64,000 nucleotides of DNA from Inonotus obliquus (GCA_032164295.1 JAJHTX010000012.1:1488001-1552000); one strand, 5' to 3'; shown: positions 43,521 to 57,330, counted from the first letter of the stretch. The notes: a model not told the origin generated them from the letters alone. Numbers and translations: made by a program.

Positions 43521-46196
43521 GATCGTCACTGTCTTGAGAATAACTCGCGAAGAACTGATATCGCTAGAGGAGATGGATATGAAGTGGAAGATTGCAAGGG
43601 GAACGAGGAGTGCAAAACCAATGAAGGAGCTGCTAAAGAATCTTTTCCAACTTTGCACTTTGACCTTTTTATACCATTTTCGCAAAGTGGTCACCTCCCC
43701 TTCCTCCCCACATGTACAGCGGCACAGAACTGGCCGTATACGATCAAAGATCAAAGAAAACCCGACGAAACAGGAACTTGACAAAGTAGGATGTCAACGA
43801 ATTCGGGAATCCATCAGGCTAGTCACTGCATCAGACGGAATGAATATGGGAACATGTGAATGAGTTCCGTCCGTTCCGCGAGTGTCTGACTCCATTTGAG
43901 TCCCATCACGTCCAGATGCGAGACACATAAGTGGCCGAATACGAAAGAAGTGCCGAGATGCTAAAATTGTCGATGCCAAGGCGTCGAATCCCATAGTATG
44001 CGAGTACGTACATGTTAGATGTGCCTGACTTTGCTGCATAGCCCTTCGCAATGACCACACCGACTCATCTTCTCATATCCAAAAGCAGTGTAAGAAAGAA
44101 GAAACCTCGACGAGCGATATTGCGAAAGGCAAAAAGTTGAAAGCCGAATTGATTCATAAGATCGTACCTTGAAAGTATGAATAGACTCGGAACGCGGGGA
44201 CGAACTGGACGAATGCGAATCCCCGACGATCTTGGGCGCATCTTTGTTCCATGGGAAATGGCTGTGTTTGTTTTAGTATGAACAATAGAAATGCGGAGGT
44301 TGTCCATCTTTACGGTCTAGAGTTAAAGCGTATTATGACAAAAATGATTTTCACCCGGCGCTGGCTCGTGCAGAAAATCCTGCGGTACCGACTGGATTTC
44401 GATCCGTGAAGTATCCGACGAAAGACGGGCGCGCGCGCGTATGTGGGTTTGTCCCAGGGGCGGGAGTTCACCGCCGTGATGTCGAATATTATTAGCGCGG
44501 ACGGATCACGAGGAGTCATTCATGTATGAGGAGAAGAGATGGGTAACTATGTATAGTCCCAGTGCCGGACGGACAGAAAGACGAGGTTTTGATTCTTGCC
44601 ACGGCCGGAGTCCACCATTCTGCGCACTTGTCGTTGATCCTCGGCTCGATATCTACACTTCAACCCTCTTTATCGCCGCATCAAAGCAGATTTGGTGACT
44701 TACAGAGGCTGCTGTTGAAGAATGGGCGGACTACCTTCCAGAGAAGACGCACAGAGGAAGAACCAGCCCAGTCACCAGTGACAAGCGAGTAGGTGGAGGG
44801 TTATGGGGATGCATTATCATAACAGGTTGATGTCCACTCTCGACTCGGATGTCGCTGTCGATATAGAAAGACGAACAGTGCTGTCCCGGAGAGAAGACGC
44901 ACACAGGAAGTTTCAGTCTCGCACAAACACTCCCAGCACAAACCAGAACAGACATTCCAACCAAAAAAACTACCAGCCACAATCTGAGCTCGCTCCATGA
45001 TAGTGGCCCCAACTAATCTAGTAGGCCGGCGAATGAATTGAGAAGAAAGGAAGGAAGGAACGCCCAGCCCTAACCCTGAGTTGTGATTTTTGGTACGGCA
45101 GATCGACAGATCGACGTACCACAAATAAAGCAATACACTTGTAGATCGCTGATTTGCATTCTTTATTTGGTTAGATCAACATGGCAAGAACCATCCGTAT
45201 GCGGGAAGTCGTGTGCGGGAACTTGATTGTGGAAGTTCGGTCGGGACTTACTCACTATATAAGCATACGGTATATGCTCGATTCTCTACAATTAACTCGA
45301 CTCGTTACTTCACAAACTAGTAGTAGCCTCGACTCTCATAGGGCGAGGAGAAGCGCAAGTATATTGTTGGGTACATGAATATGTTATGTCGAAACAACGA
45401 CTAGTTCAGTATCTCATGATAGGATAGGAAAGGATAAAATACGACGTGATGCGATACGATGTAATACAATACAATAGGATGGAATGGTGTATGGAATGGG
45501 ATAGTTGGTAAACAAGTGGATTGAGTAAAATCAGACCTGCCGATTGTAGACTATTAACTAGTACCGATAACTTGAAAAACCGTAAAGCCACACAACCATG
45601 GTACAGCAGACAAAGCGATACTGAATCTGATGTGAGAAATGGATACAGGATAGATGATGGGTAAAGGTAGAGATACATACACCTGAATCTGAGTTGTACA
45701 ACAACGACGAGAACAGGAGCAACAGGAGCAACAGGAGCAACGATAACAGACTAGATGAAGCCCGATTGTGATAACAGTGATGAAAAGCAATGAGAAGAGT
45801 TGAGAAGCAATAACTTGAAGGAGCAATGTGAAGCAATGTGAAGAGCACTGAAAGTGATGAAGATATGGAATGTGCTGGAATATAATAGAGAACAATGCGA
45901 TGGATGGAATTTGTTAGAATGGTGTAATGAAATTTTGGAAAAGGGGAACGGGAGACAGGGGCTGGGGGTGAGGTGGAAAAGATGGGATAGAAAACACAGA
46001 TCGTTCGTCAAAACGCGCGTCCATGAATGATAAAGGGGATATGATCTCGGTGAAATAAAGTAAAGAAACGTGAAAAGTGAAAGATTGAGACGTGATACGA
46101 GCCGGCGTGAAGAAGGAGACGTGAAAGACGTCAAAAAAGTGGGCAACAAGAAGCGCAGAGACAAGAACCATAACCATTACTGGAATGACGACAATT
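43521..46196. other. 2.7-kb gene-poor stretch
   Basis: No gene is recognised. A GCGCGCGCG run lies at about 44430-44440. The words AGAGAAGACGCACA..GGAAG occur twice in direct orientation (about 44740 and 44890). From 45420 to 45500 there is GATAC/AATAC-type low complexity, and at about 45712-45740 a GAGCAACAG repeat. Short ORFs in all frames lack motifs. Confidence 0.5.
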
Positions 46197-48045
46197 TCAA
46201 AGAACAGAAACAACCATTAAAACATTAATAATCAACTTCTCCAACCCCAACCCCAACCCGCCACCCGCAGCAGCAGAAGCAGCAGCAGAAGCACTAATAT
46301 AAGGTACCCGTTCCTTCGTAATAGAATCACCACCACCTCCTATAACGCCAGTCGGTTCATCAACCAAAACTTTAATACCTGCAGATGTTATAGGGATGGC
46401 ACCACTTTCTTCTATACGGGTTCGTAAAGCGACAGCGTCGTCGAGTTCGTAGTCGTAATCGAGTAAGTCGGAGTTATAATCGTTGGGAATCGTGATAGTG
46501 TGAGAGTGGGGAGAGTGGGGAGAGTGTGGATGGGGATGAAGATGAGGATGGGAAGGATAGGGAGACTGATGAGGAGGAGCGAACACTAAAAACCCATTTC
46601 CATTCTTTGGTATACCAGGATACGCCTTTCGCGTTCGCGTAGAAGGTGAAACGAGAGTTCGAGCTGATGACGAAGAAAGTGGCGAAGCGCGGAGATAGTG
46701 TGATCGAGGAGAGTTATGGAAGAAACTTCCGCATTCAACTGTTGAGTCTACAGGCCAGATATATCCTCCCGCTGCCCAACGTAATTCCGGTGTCAGTTTG
46801 TATAAGCGGAGGGAATGATACAGTAATGCGTCTCCGCCCTTTAGCTGTTAAACCCACGTAAAATCAGATCAGAAGTGGTCGAAAACGGAATAAGAGATCG
46901 TGGACGCACGTTTGGAACTAGAGATTCCGCTAGGACTTCAGCAGGTGACGACCCATATTGCTCCCGAAGATAAAAGGCAATCTTCTGACCCCTAGACGTA
47001 TTAAGAATAGGAGTGATCAAATCGAGGAATCGATCACTCGGGACCATAAGCGACTGTGAAGCAGAAGGCGAAGGACCAAAAGTGCGCAAAAGCACATTGT
47101 AAACAATAGTCAACCTAACCCCTCGATGAACAGTTTCGACTTCATAATCACATTCCGCCAAGAACGCTGTCCATTCCAAATCACCAGGTTTACCACCTCT
47201 GCCGTAATACTTTTCTTCGTTGCCTTCGAAATCGTGTACAGTAAGTGCGCCTCCGCGGAATCGGATAGGTAAAGTGACGATGAGTGTAGCGACTTTGCCT
47301 TCTTCTTGCTCTTGGGTTAGGCGACGTTGAGGACACATATGCCCACCTGTAGGAACGAGTTGCATTACATCTCGTACGGCTACGAGGTATTGACCCGATG
47401 TAAGGCGAGGAAACAACGTGGTACGAATCGCGTCGAGTACCGGATGACTCGCTAATTCCACTGTTGAGGTCAATGATAAATGTGGCGGGTAATAGAGTGA
47501 TTCGCGATCGGAAAATCCATCAAGTTCACATGTTGCGTGGGGTTTGCATGCCGCAATGAGCGTATCGAGTTCGGATGGCGCGCTTACTTCTACATCGATA
47601 GGGAAGTCCAACGCATGTGTTATACCACTCTTCATTTTGATACAAAAATCCGAGATAATCACAATCAGCAATGCAGGTACTATCAGTTTAGTAATAGTGT
47701 ACGTACCTGTGATCGAAAGAATACAGTCAAGGACTTCGATTCGAGCGGAATGTGACCTGATATTGAGAATGGCCGAGCCTTGGCAGCCATTAGTGTTGAA
47801 ACATCATGACGATACATCAAGTCCGCATCCAACTCAGAATCCGTCTTCGATACCCTATTCCGTGATACTGGCCGAGCATAGTTGTGAGCCCTTTGGGATA
47901 CGCGTTCCGCGCGTTCAATTTCGAAATCCGTTACGCTTCGTGTAAAAGGTAACGCGGCACGACTTGTGGAGTACGAGGTTGAGTTTGAGTTTGAGTTTGA
48001 ATTGGATGACGAGGATGAACTCCCCGCAACACTAGATCGAGGCAT
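46197..48045 (-). CDS. Fungal protein of the prolyl-4-hydroxylase/2OG-Fe(II) oxygenase-like type (tentative)
   Basis: Three exons (48045-47707, 47629-46910, 46844-46197) encode 568 residues. The N-terminus is Ser/Asn low complexity. The core has the wording LTSGQYLVAVRDVMQLVP, ATLIVTLPIRFRGGALTVHDFEGNEEKY, WTAFLAECDYEVETVHRGVRLTIVYNV, FYLREQYG and LLYHSLRLYKL, ending KERVPYIS...KLIINVLMVV. I recall this arrangement from uncharacterised agaricomycete proteins annotated as Fe2OG-dioxygenase-like; the IVTLP..FRGGAL..HD and V.RG.R.T..Y pattern resembles the core of that fold, but I cannot assign the metal ligands firmly. Family membership is inference; a plain hypothetical protein is the alternative. 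A His/Pro/Ser-rich stretch (about 46495-46580) is repeat-derived. Confidence 0.75.
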
Positions 48046-51000
48046 TTTTGGGTGTTGAATAATGGAAAGATAGAGTTGCTTTTCTTCCTAGTAAGCGAGA
48101 GAAGCCCGAGAGAACGCCGAGGGATGCGAAGTATGGAGGAGGGCGAGTGGAAGGGAAGAGGGAAAAGGGGAGGAACAGAAAAGACGGGGTAAGAGATAAA
48201 AGAACTGACTGGAGCCTTTCTTATATGAATCAACCGATTGCGGGCTGTGGGCCCCTTTAGCACGGGGCCGCTGTTCGATCATCATATGGCATGGCAATGA
48301 AGTGACCCAGCCGAAAGATCAAATCAACATACGTTTCGGTGGTATCCGCCCGTTGAAAGCCAGGATATCCGGTACTAAGTAATAGTGATGTGATGATGAT
48401 CCCCTGACGACACTCCTAGAAGCACGGGAGGGAGGGGAGGCGCGAGGGAGAATCAAAAGAATCAAGGAAGTATCGGAAGGGAAGTGAAAGAAGAAGGAAG
48501 GGATGGGACTAGACTGGACAGGGTCCGGACACGCCTAAACCTCGTGTACTTGAAGAAACACGCGTAGAGCTCCGAGGAAGTAAGGGACGGAGCGGGAGAT
48601 GTCCATGTTGGCCAGGATCTGGGACAAGTCCCAAGCAAGGTTTCCGGTACCGCGATACCGCGAATGAGCTCACAAAGGAGTTGTGGCGTGTCCACTATCA
48701 ATCAACACTAGTAGTTCCACTATTGCTTGCGCGTGTCTTCGTGTTCGTGTCGAATAGATTCAGCTTTAAATAGAGGCTTTCGGTAATTTATCGTCCAATT
48801 CGCTCGTCATTGAGTCATTATCTATCCCTTTGGATATAGTTTTCATGGCGTCAGCAATTGTACCTGTGAAGAGAAGAAACTGAACTGAATGTATCTCGCG
48901 GCGCGGAATGAACGGAAGTAAGGACAAGACATTATCCATACTCTTACATCCGTTCAACGTCCCGGGAACCAATCCCGTTGACTGGACTGTATGGTCAAGT
49001 TATCAGTGGAGTGGTTGAATGATACCATACAAACAGGTTTTTTCTCATAAACATAAATTTCATACCATTCAGAAATACCCCCCTAATTTTTACACGTGTT
49101 TGGTCTTTTGGGTAGATGGTCCACGGACAGAGTTCCCCCCTTTCGTTCACGAGAAGACTGAAGACCGAAGATGGAGGTGAAAATGCCTGTCTTAACCGAT
49201 AAAAACAAGCATCACGAGACACCACCAGCAATCGTCGAAATACCGAAAGCTGAAAGGATTCGTCCAGATGATCATTGAAGGGAATACCGTAAGTTCCCTG
49301 ATTCTCGGTTAGAGGTGATTATGCACCTCGACGATTATTCTAATTGTCCTGTTTTTCGACACGACGCCATGCTTTTACAACGCGGCGCCAAAGAAACCAC
49401 AAGAGACGGTTCCAAACCCATTTTCAGATTCGGCGGTTTAGAGTGGCTGGAGTTGAACTTGAAACAATGGAGATGACAGTGGAACATGAGGTGAGTAGTT
49501 TAATCTGAGGCCACAGCAAGATGAGAGCGATGACGAGCATGTCGTTATCGCAGTGAACGCGCACCGCACCGCACCGTGTCGCACCGTTCCGTGCCGCTAC
49601 GTGGCATCTTCATCTTCGAGTTGACCACGGTGCAAGTTGTCGTCTCATCGCGATCAGTAGATTTTCTTCCACTCTCACCGCCACTTTCATCACTTCCAGG
49701 GCAATGCTGAGCCATTCGTAGCGAACCTTCTCACTTCTGTGGTTCTCGATCATCCGAGTCTTCTCCTTCAAGCGCTTCCTTGTTTCGTCGTTTTGCTGTT
49801 TTAGGAGAAGAGATGGGATTGAGAGAGTGGACGAGACGATTCGGGGTAGGGATAGCTGGATGTGGTTGATGAAGGGTCACTTGGGGTGTCGTCATTGCTC
49901 GTCGTCCATTCACTCGTCTGTCAGCCGGACAATTCATTCGTCGTCGTGATTCGCCGCTCTTCTCCGTTTGTATTGCTAATGCCATTATCATTGGCTAATG
50001 CTACTCATAGATTCAACAGTTCAACTCGCCGACAACCTGGTTCATCGATTAGTCTCCTTTCCACGTCCGTTTCGTTTCAACCTCAAACGGTTAACCCAAC
50101 CACGTCTTGGCATCCACTTCACTCACTGGCACTCCGTCGACGGCATCGTCAACAGTATCAGCAACTTGAACGGCTCGATGACGCAGAAAGTACAGCGTTG
50201 CGTCCCACATCGGCATTCACTCTCTGGCACATCTCTCTCAGATCTCCTTCAGGAGCCCGCAAACCTGGGGTTCCCCGTACCCCACTGCACACAACCCTTC
50301 ACCTCCATCTTCCGTCCTGACTCGTAATTTCCGAGTTTCTATGGTCCGAATCTTGTTTCCCCAGTTTTGAGTCATAGATCCCCGTTATGATTTCTCCAAT
50401 GAGCTGGCCCGAAGCTTACCACAGCCCACTAATCAACTTTCAATGGTCGCACACAATGCAGGATCTGAGCAAGCGAGCGATCACTAGTACTGCTTGCATT
50501 CGAAACAACAATACAGTATTAGCCTTCGGATCCTCAAACAACCGGACTCCGTACTGGTGTCGTCTAGCGTCTACTCAAGCGCTGACCACTACCGAACGAG
50601 TGGTCAGGTTAATGACAGGACCTCAGAGGACTGAGACACAGACGTCAACCGGTCGCCGGTCGGTTTAGCTGCTAAGCACTACTGATGAGCGTTTCGAAGT
50701 TGAGGTTGATTTATTATCCTCGGACTAGGACGAAGGCGGCCCGGAAGTCTTAATGACTAGCGCTTCGTCCACACCGAGTAAACTCCGTTTATTATATTGA
50801 CGATGCATTAATAGCGTCAGTAATAGTGGCGCGGATTGGAATTGGCGCTCACTAGACGCCCATCGGCGTCAACGTCACGCAAGTAGAGAACCAAAGAATT
50901 CACCCGCCCGTCCGAGTACGAGTCAGATGCTATGCTGTACATTACTCCCACCAAAAATTAAATCGATGAAAGGCGAGAAGCAAAACAAGAAATAGGAATG

Positions 51001-51645
51001 AGTACAAAAAGAGAAAAGAAACAAAAATGACAGAAAAAATGCCTCAGACGCGTGTATTCTGTCAATTCGGGATGCACAGCAACAACAATGGACGTAAATA
51101 ACCTCACCTCTCACGGTCGTCGGCCTCTTGGATATTTCGTGTTTTATTCGTGTTTGATCTTCGTGTTTGATACAAAGAGTAAATGTTAAAGTAATGGGAA
51201 TGTCAGTGGCATAGCATTGCATCGCCCTGCATCCTTTCATTCTGCCCTTTTCTGTTTCGAAAATATGAATATTGATATGAATGTCAATTTGTCAAGTTAT
51301 CAAAAGAGGGGGTTTTGCACGAAACGGGAAGGACAAAAGCCGTCTCGAGGTGGGCCTGAAAGAACGGATAACGTATTGAAAGGAATGAGAATAAATTACT
51401 TATGCACAGCTTGACGGTCCCAACTAAAAAACAATGAACAGGAAAACCACCGATTACCAGAATTGTAGTGAGGAAGAGAAGTGATGGTTATTCTATGAGT
51501 GTGTCAAAGTATCAATACCCGAACGAGGTTCCGTCTAACAACGGTCATCACAAAGGCGACTTACTCTCTCCTCGTACGGCGAATAACATAATGAGTACAT
51601 AATCTCTCCTCCCCCTTCTTCCTCATTCAACTTCCCAAAACCTTC
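48046..51645. other. 3.6-kb gene-poor stretch
   Basis: No gene is recognised. A GCACCG-type repeat lies at about 49558-49600. Minus-strand frames at 48462-48701, 48766-48972 and 48995-49231, and plus-strand frames at 49862-50320 and 50387-50668, are open but carry no motif I know and do not join convincingly by splicing. The region 50640-50900, with palindromic ACCGGT and CGGCGTC words, looks like old repetitive DNA. Confidence 0.45.
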
Positions 51646-54539
51646 TCAGACATCCACAGATTCAACCCCATCATCCTCATCACCAACCCACTTGAAAGTC
51701 ATAGCTTCTCTATCATCTGACCAAAGTCTAGCCCATTCTAGAGCCAAACGGAGTATGTAAACTGTAAGCATGGGACGAAAAAAGGGTGGTAAGTAATCTG
51801 TTTTGGAGGAACATTGGATTGAGGGAGTGAGGAATTGGGGTTTTGAGAAGTACGAGAAGCTGAAGATGACAGATAAGGAAGGGGATCATGGGATTAAGGG
51901 GTTCTCAAAACGTGATTTGATGCCAGAAGAGAAGCGAAGTGTAGTAAGGAAGGAAGAAGGTACGAAGGGTAGGATAGCGTAAGAAAGGAAAGTGAACTGT
52001 AGGATGATGAGGTGTATCCTCTCCGCATGTATCTCGTAATGACTCACGAAGAAGGGTACAGAAATTCAGAGGCAAGCAAGCAACCAAATCCAGAAATCCG
52101 AAACGAAGCATACGAAAACGGAGAAGGAAACAACGAGAGGATAACGCACCTTCCATATCCACAGGTCTCCCAATAGTATTCTTCCAGTGCTTACCCGCGC
52201 GCGCGATCCTCCGTAATCGTCGTTCTCCATCATCCTGTCTCTCTCGCATCGTCAAAGTCGCGTCCGAGTCTGCATTCGTGCCATGAAGTTCCAATGTCGA
52301 CGAGTCAAAGGAGTTGTCAGAGGTGGAGGTAGTGTTACTGATTGCTTCGAGCATGGAAGAAGTTGGACCTGAGAAGAATGCGTATATGTTGTAGAGTTCT
52401 TCGTATGTTTGTGAGAGAGGGATATAATGTAACCTGTTTAGAAGGGGAAAAATGGGGTGGGTAGGAGATGGTCAGCTGGTGAGTATCGAATCGGGTAGTT
52501 TGGAAATTAGGAAGGAGCAATCAGGAATCATGAACCAGAGCTCGCGGAAGTCTTGCACATCAGGGAACAAACGAGGACAGGAGGCGGGCCGATGTGGGGT
52601 AAGACCAAAAGAGAGGATGGGGTGACGGAGTGACTTAGAAGAACGCTTGACATACCAAGGTTGTAACCAATCCGAGAAGTACTCCGTATACACCGTGGCC
52701 TTCACCGGAACACTATCACTTGCCAGAAATGAAAAGAATCGCCCTGAATATCCCATCCCATCAACATCAATGAGGTACTTATACTTCCAATGGTCGCCCA
52801 GAGGAACAGACTTGTCGAATCTGTGGTCCTTGCGCAAAGCAGCTCGACCTCCGGGATAGTTCTCCGCACCTAAAAGACGAACAAATGCAACATCCATTAT
52901 CTCGGAGTTCAATTTCGAAATTGGTACAGAGGCGGTTGTATAGGTTGATCCGGAGTCCGGAGAAGGAAAGATAATGGTTCGGTTTTCATCGCTCTTCGAG
53001 TTGGCCATGCGTACGAACCTAGACCGTGTAGAACCCGTTAAGCGATTAGTCAATGCTCGTCGAGAAGTCACTTTAGGGAGAGAAAGAATTGGGTTCACCT
53101 GTGACGCTGGTATTGAGCCGCGAACCCAGAAGGTGAGCTCCCACCTCCTGTCGTTGCACCACGCCAGAAGATGACATCCTTCTTGTCCTCCCAAGCAACT
53201 TCCAAATCGTCCGTTGCCTTGCCCCTCAAATTAATGCTATCCCATCCGTACGTATATTGTGGCGTTGCCTGGTGATAATAGTGACTCGGAATACGGATGT
53301 CCGCGTATCCTCTCGTTTTGGCGGGGGAGAAGACGGGGTATAACACGGAAATGGTCCGCCAGTCAGAGAAGAAATGTCCCTGTTGGTAGTGCTGCGCCGG
53401 GTTATCGCAAAAATCATAATTATCATCAACATTCTCGGCAAAATTCAAAGTATCATTCAGTGTTGCTCCGGAATTATGTCCATTCTTGGTTTTGGCCCTT
53501 ACGGAGCTAAGGTGGTTCACGACCTGTGGAGTTTGTTTCGTGGGCTTGATAGAAGAGAAGTGTTTGCGAGCTTTTGAATTAGGAGGACAGGTTCGGCGCC
53601 AGGACTCCCACACATTGCCATCGCCGCGCCAGTCCGCGGTGAAGTCTGCTCCGAGTATTTTGTCAATTCCGCCTAAACACGAGGCAAACCAAATTAGAGT
53701 TAAACAGTGAAAGAAGGCTGTATCGTCTTGAATAAGTGGATACCTGAGGTGTCTTTCACCGTTAGTTCGGGGTACTTGTTGTGCTCCCAGGGAATGAGTA
53801 TCCGGCCTTCTGCTTTGCCGTTAATTGGGAAGTCCATGTCCGGGAGCTAAAGGGAATTAATGCGATGAGTGCCAAGTTGACCCTCGCTTTGGAGACACAT
53901 ACACCGTCGCTAACTTTCTCAATCATACGTCTGAAACCGTTCGCACGACCGCTGACTTCTTCATCTTGCAACCTGTTTTGTTGCATGTTCATGGCTTTTA
54001 CGGTCCCATTCTGTATTCGGACCATGTCTATGGACGGCAGATGACTGACCTGGAAGTTTTGAATAGTGATGTCAGTTGAGCATGCCTAGGATGCACACAT
54101 AACAACGCACCTGATCCACTCTCCTCCTAAGCTCTTCACCAGATAGCTCGAAGAATGGCGAAAGATCCTCGATGATAGCGTCATAGTCGTCAATGATCAG
54201 AGTGTTCCTCTCCTTCGCGAGGTTAAACCAGCTATCAAAACCCTTTGGCGGATCCTGTCCATATCTTCTCCTGTACTCGCTCACCGCTTCGCGCAGAGTC
54301 TTGCTCTGACTCTTAAGCATGCCCCTGAAGCTGTCTTCTGCTCGTGCCATCAACTTGGGTATAGGGTGCTCGTTAACCGAAATTGTTGAGCCGTGTTTAA
54401 TTTGCTGGTTCTTCTGGAAAGGTACGAATGACTGCTGGCGACCTGCATAGAGACCTGCCTGAAGGAAGACTGCGAAAACACCGACAATGAACAGAAAACC
54501 GCGGATGCGAGACAGCTTGTGTGGGTCGTCTGCCGCCAT
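51646..54539 (-). CDS. GT90 (CAP10-like) glycosyltransferase
   Basis: Seven exons (54539-54111, 54049-53903, 53846-53744, 53672-53099, 53018-52656, 52433-52150, 51761-51646) join in frame to 671 residues. A short N-terminus and one membrane anchor (about residues 13-31, GFLFIVGVFAVFLQAGLYAG) give type II topology. Family motifs: PPKGFDSWFNLAKER, DWRGDGNVWESWRRTCPP, KKDVIFWRGATTGG, VPLGDHWKYKYLIDVDGMGYSGRFFSFLASDSVPVKATVYTEYFSDW and WLHYIPLSQTYEELYNIYAFF. This is the CAP10 domain (xylosyl- or related transferases of capsule and secretory-pathway glycans). Donor and acceptor here are unknown. It is divergent from the AMSH-like gene with 270 bp between starts. It is the second capsule-type transferase family in the window, besides GT69. 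Confidence 0.92.
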
Positions 54540-54809
54540 GGTGGCAGGAACGGATGGTGCAGGCGGACGTTAGGCGGCGTCGCGTCTTCAAGTCTAAGAC
54601 GAGACAGAGAATGTGCACCTTTGGCATGGATCGACAGAGAAGATTCCTGCTATTTCTGGAAGATTTGCGGCATATGTAATAGAGCTTTATCTAACACAGT
54701 TATGTAATCTGACGCGTTAATCTGCACAGTACTTGCCGCCGCACCGCCAACTGCAGTGGTTACTGCGCCAGCACCCCACCTCTGCACCTTGCTCTCTTCC
54801 ACTACCACA
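54540..54809. promoter_or_regulatory. Compact divergent promoter, GT90 / AMSH-like
   Basis: 270 bp separate the two start codons. CT-rich sequence precedes the plus-strand ATG. No separate gene. Confidence 0.6.
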
Positions 54810-57330
54810 ATGTCCTCCACTACACCTCTTGCTGGTGGTCACCCTCGCCCTGCGTCTGCTGCAATCCCATCTTCTTCCTCAACTCCAAGACGACCAGCGT
54901 CAATCCAGGAGCTTGCAGAACGTGCCAAGATCAATTGGGATCCATCGCGCGACTTCAAACATTGGCTCAAAGTTGCTGAAAAGGCCCGACATAATGGTCA
55001 AGATCATGATTTGCATGGCGATCTGGAGAACGCATTTGTTGAGTATGCGCGTGCGGCAACGTTGATACTGGACAAAATCCCAACGCATCGGGATTATAGT
55101 ATTAGGCTGACACAAATACAGAGGGAGACGTTGACTTCAGTATGTGCTTGATCAGTTAACCCTTTGTCTTAATACTGATGCCTGTGTAAAGAAAGGAGGA
55201 GGCGTGCTGGACCGAATGGGGGTGCTAAAGCGGCTACTTATTGACCGGCATAACGCTTGGGAGAATGGACAGATTACTCCCCGTAACCAGCAAGCTCGTC
55301 CTGCAGCATACGAGCCAGAACGAAGGCATCGCGATGATGATCACGATTGGGACTATACTCCATCTCGAAAACCGAGCATCGCCGTGAATGGACATCGACG
55401 GGACGACAAGATGTGGTATCCGGATACTGAATCTGAGAGACGGAGGAGACACGGCGATGAATCAGCTTCTCCCGTATCATTGCAGACGGCAGTAGGTTTT
55501 TCCAAGCCCCGAACGCCTCAACGAACGCGCGCGGAACAAGAAGCGATTATACAAAGACAACAGGAAGCTGATGAAGTGGCACGGGCAGTTCGGAAATCTG
55601 CATTGCACCAACTCCAGAATAATGCCAGTAGTAGCAGTAGCCTGAACCCATCCGGATTCGTTTCAATCCCGATTGCTCCAGCGCTGGCTCAACAAAGATC
55701 ACTTGGACACTCTAGCAACAGCACTTCTGATAGTTCAATAGAAACGCCGCCTTTACTACCACTAGAGAGTCCAATGAAACCGTACGACGGCGATTCGACA
55801 GATGCAGAGACAGAAGAAGGAAATGATGACGAGCTGTATAGGCGTGTTGCGGAGCTGAGTATGGGACCATCCCGGGACCGCGATGCACCTTCCTCGTCGG
55901 CTCTTATAAACCCTTTCGGGGGGCACGTCCCATTTTTTGTTCAAGATGAATTTGCACTGAATGGATTTTTGTTCTTTTATAGCCCAGCCCCTCCGCCCAT
56001 AACGACGACCTCTAATCCTCCCCCAAACATCAGCGCCGTATCGTATCCGCAGCTTATGACGCAGCATCAGCGAACGCAAGGATATATTCCTTCGTACCAA
56101 TCCATGCCAACCCCGAACTTCCCACCGAGTAATCGGCAATCATCCTTGCTATTTGAGAACTCAACGCCACAACAGCCGAGGAATCTGTATCAAAATATCT
56201 TACCACCAGCTTCTCAACCTGCTCCAGTAGGCGAAAGAGATCGGGATTATGGCCATCGCGAGAGGGATAGAACATACATGTACGGTCCGCGGGAAGCTCC
56301 TCGACATACTCATCACCAATCGCATTCCCCTTCCCCTCGTCCACCCGTTCCACAAAGACCGTACGAAATTTCGCAACCTCAGCCTCAACAGCATTCTTAT
56401 CAACCTCAAGCGACGCTTGCAGTCCCCAGCCCGATTCCAACCTCTCAAGGGACCTCACCTCGTCCTTCCGCCAGTGCTACACCATCCCGCTCTCCTGCTC
56501 CACCGTCAGTACCTACAAGCTCTTCCACTCCTGTCCCAGGATCTGGACCAGGTGTAGTTCTCCGTACGGTTTCATTCCCTCGAGCCGTGCTTCCACGGTT
56601 CCTTGACATCGCCGCCGTAAACACTGCCAAGAATCGCGAAACCTGCGGCTTATTGTTAGGAAAGCCTCGAGGTGGTGGAAGTGGTAAACTGATAGTCACG
56701 ACGTTGTTGATACCAAAACAGCATTCAACGAGTGATACGTGTAATATGGATGAGGAGGAGCTTGTATCGGAGTTTACGGTGAAGAGGGAATTGTTTGCGC
56801 TTGGTTGGGTAGGTCGCTCCGTTTCCCATGTTGGATCCTGTTTTCTCTTTTTTTTTCAACCAGAGAACTAATGTTTGATACGTGTTTAATAGATCCACAC
56901 ACACCCGACACAATCCTGTAAGTACCTCCTCTCTGCGAGTTATTATTGAGGTTGACGCGACGCTCACTAGGCTTCATGTCCTCCGTCGACCTCCATACAC
57001 ACTCTGGCTTCCAAAGAATGCTTCCCGAGTCATTCGCCGTAGTCTGTGCACCACAGCACACTCCGAACTTTGGTATATTCCGTCTTACGGATCCACCAGG
57101 GTTGCAAACTATATTAGAATGTGACCAAAAGAATGCGTTCCATCCTCATCCGGAGTTACCTATTTACACGGTAGGTTTTATTCCGTTTCGTTTGTTTTCG
57201 CCTTTGAATATTTGGGTATCAATGACGAGACTGATTTGTTTTCTTGGGTTATGTTTATTTTTGCTAGGATGCGGATAAGGGACACGTCCAGATGAAGGAT
57301 CTACCGCTTGAGATTGTCGATCTTCGATAG
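54810..57330 (+). CDS. AMSH-type JAMM deubiquitinase
   Basis: Five exons (54810-55139, 55192-56808, 56893-56917, 56971-57170, 57268-57330) encode 744 residues. The N-terminal part is a USP8/AMSH-type helical (MIT-like) region: IQELAERAKINWDPSRDFKHWLKVAEKAR, NAFVEYARAATLILDKIP. A long Pro/Ser/Gln-rich linker follows. The C-terminal MPN+ domain has RETCGLLLG (catalytic Glu side), HTHPTQSCFMSSVDLHTH (JAMM zinc ligands His, His, Asp) and ends GHVQMKDLPLEIVDLR. Such enzymes remove K63-linked ubiquitin from endosomal cargo with ESCRT. Exon 3 is only 25 nt and carries the HTHP core. Residues near 55928-55980 (FFVQ..FLFFY) form an odd hydrophobic insert. ATG 54810 was chosen; the frame upstream has no ATG. 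Confidence 0.92.

Noticed and set aside
43794..45133. Overlapping ORFs of 70-110 codons on both strands
   Set aside because: No signal peptide, motif or splice extension; codon content looks like non-coding sequence.
49731..50320. Possible gene on either strand with basic, Ser/Pro-rich peptides
   Set aside because: All frames are similarly open and none contains a recognisable domain; no coherent exon set was found.
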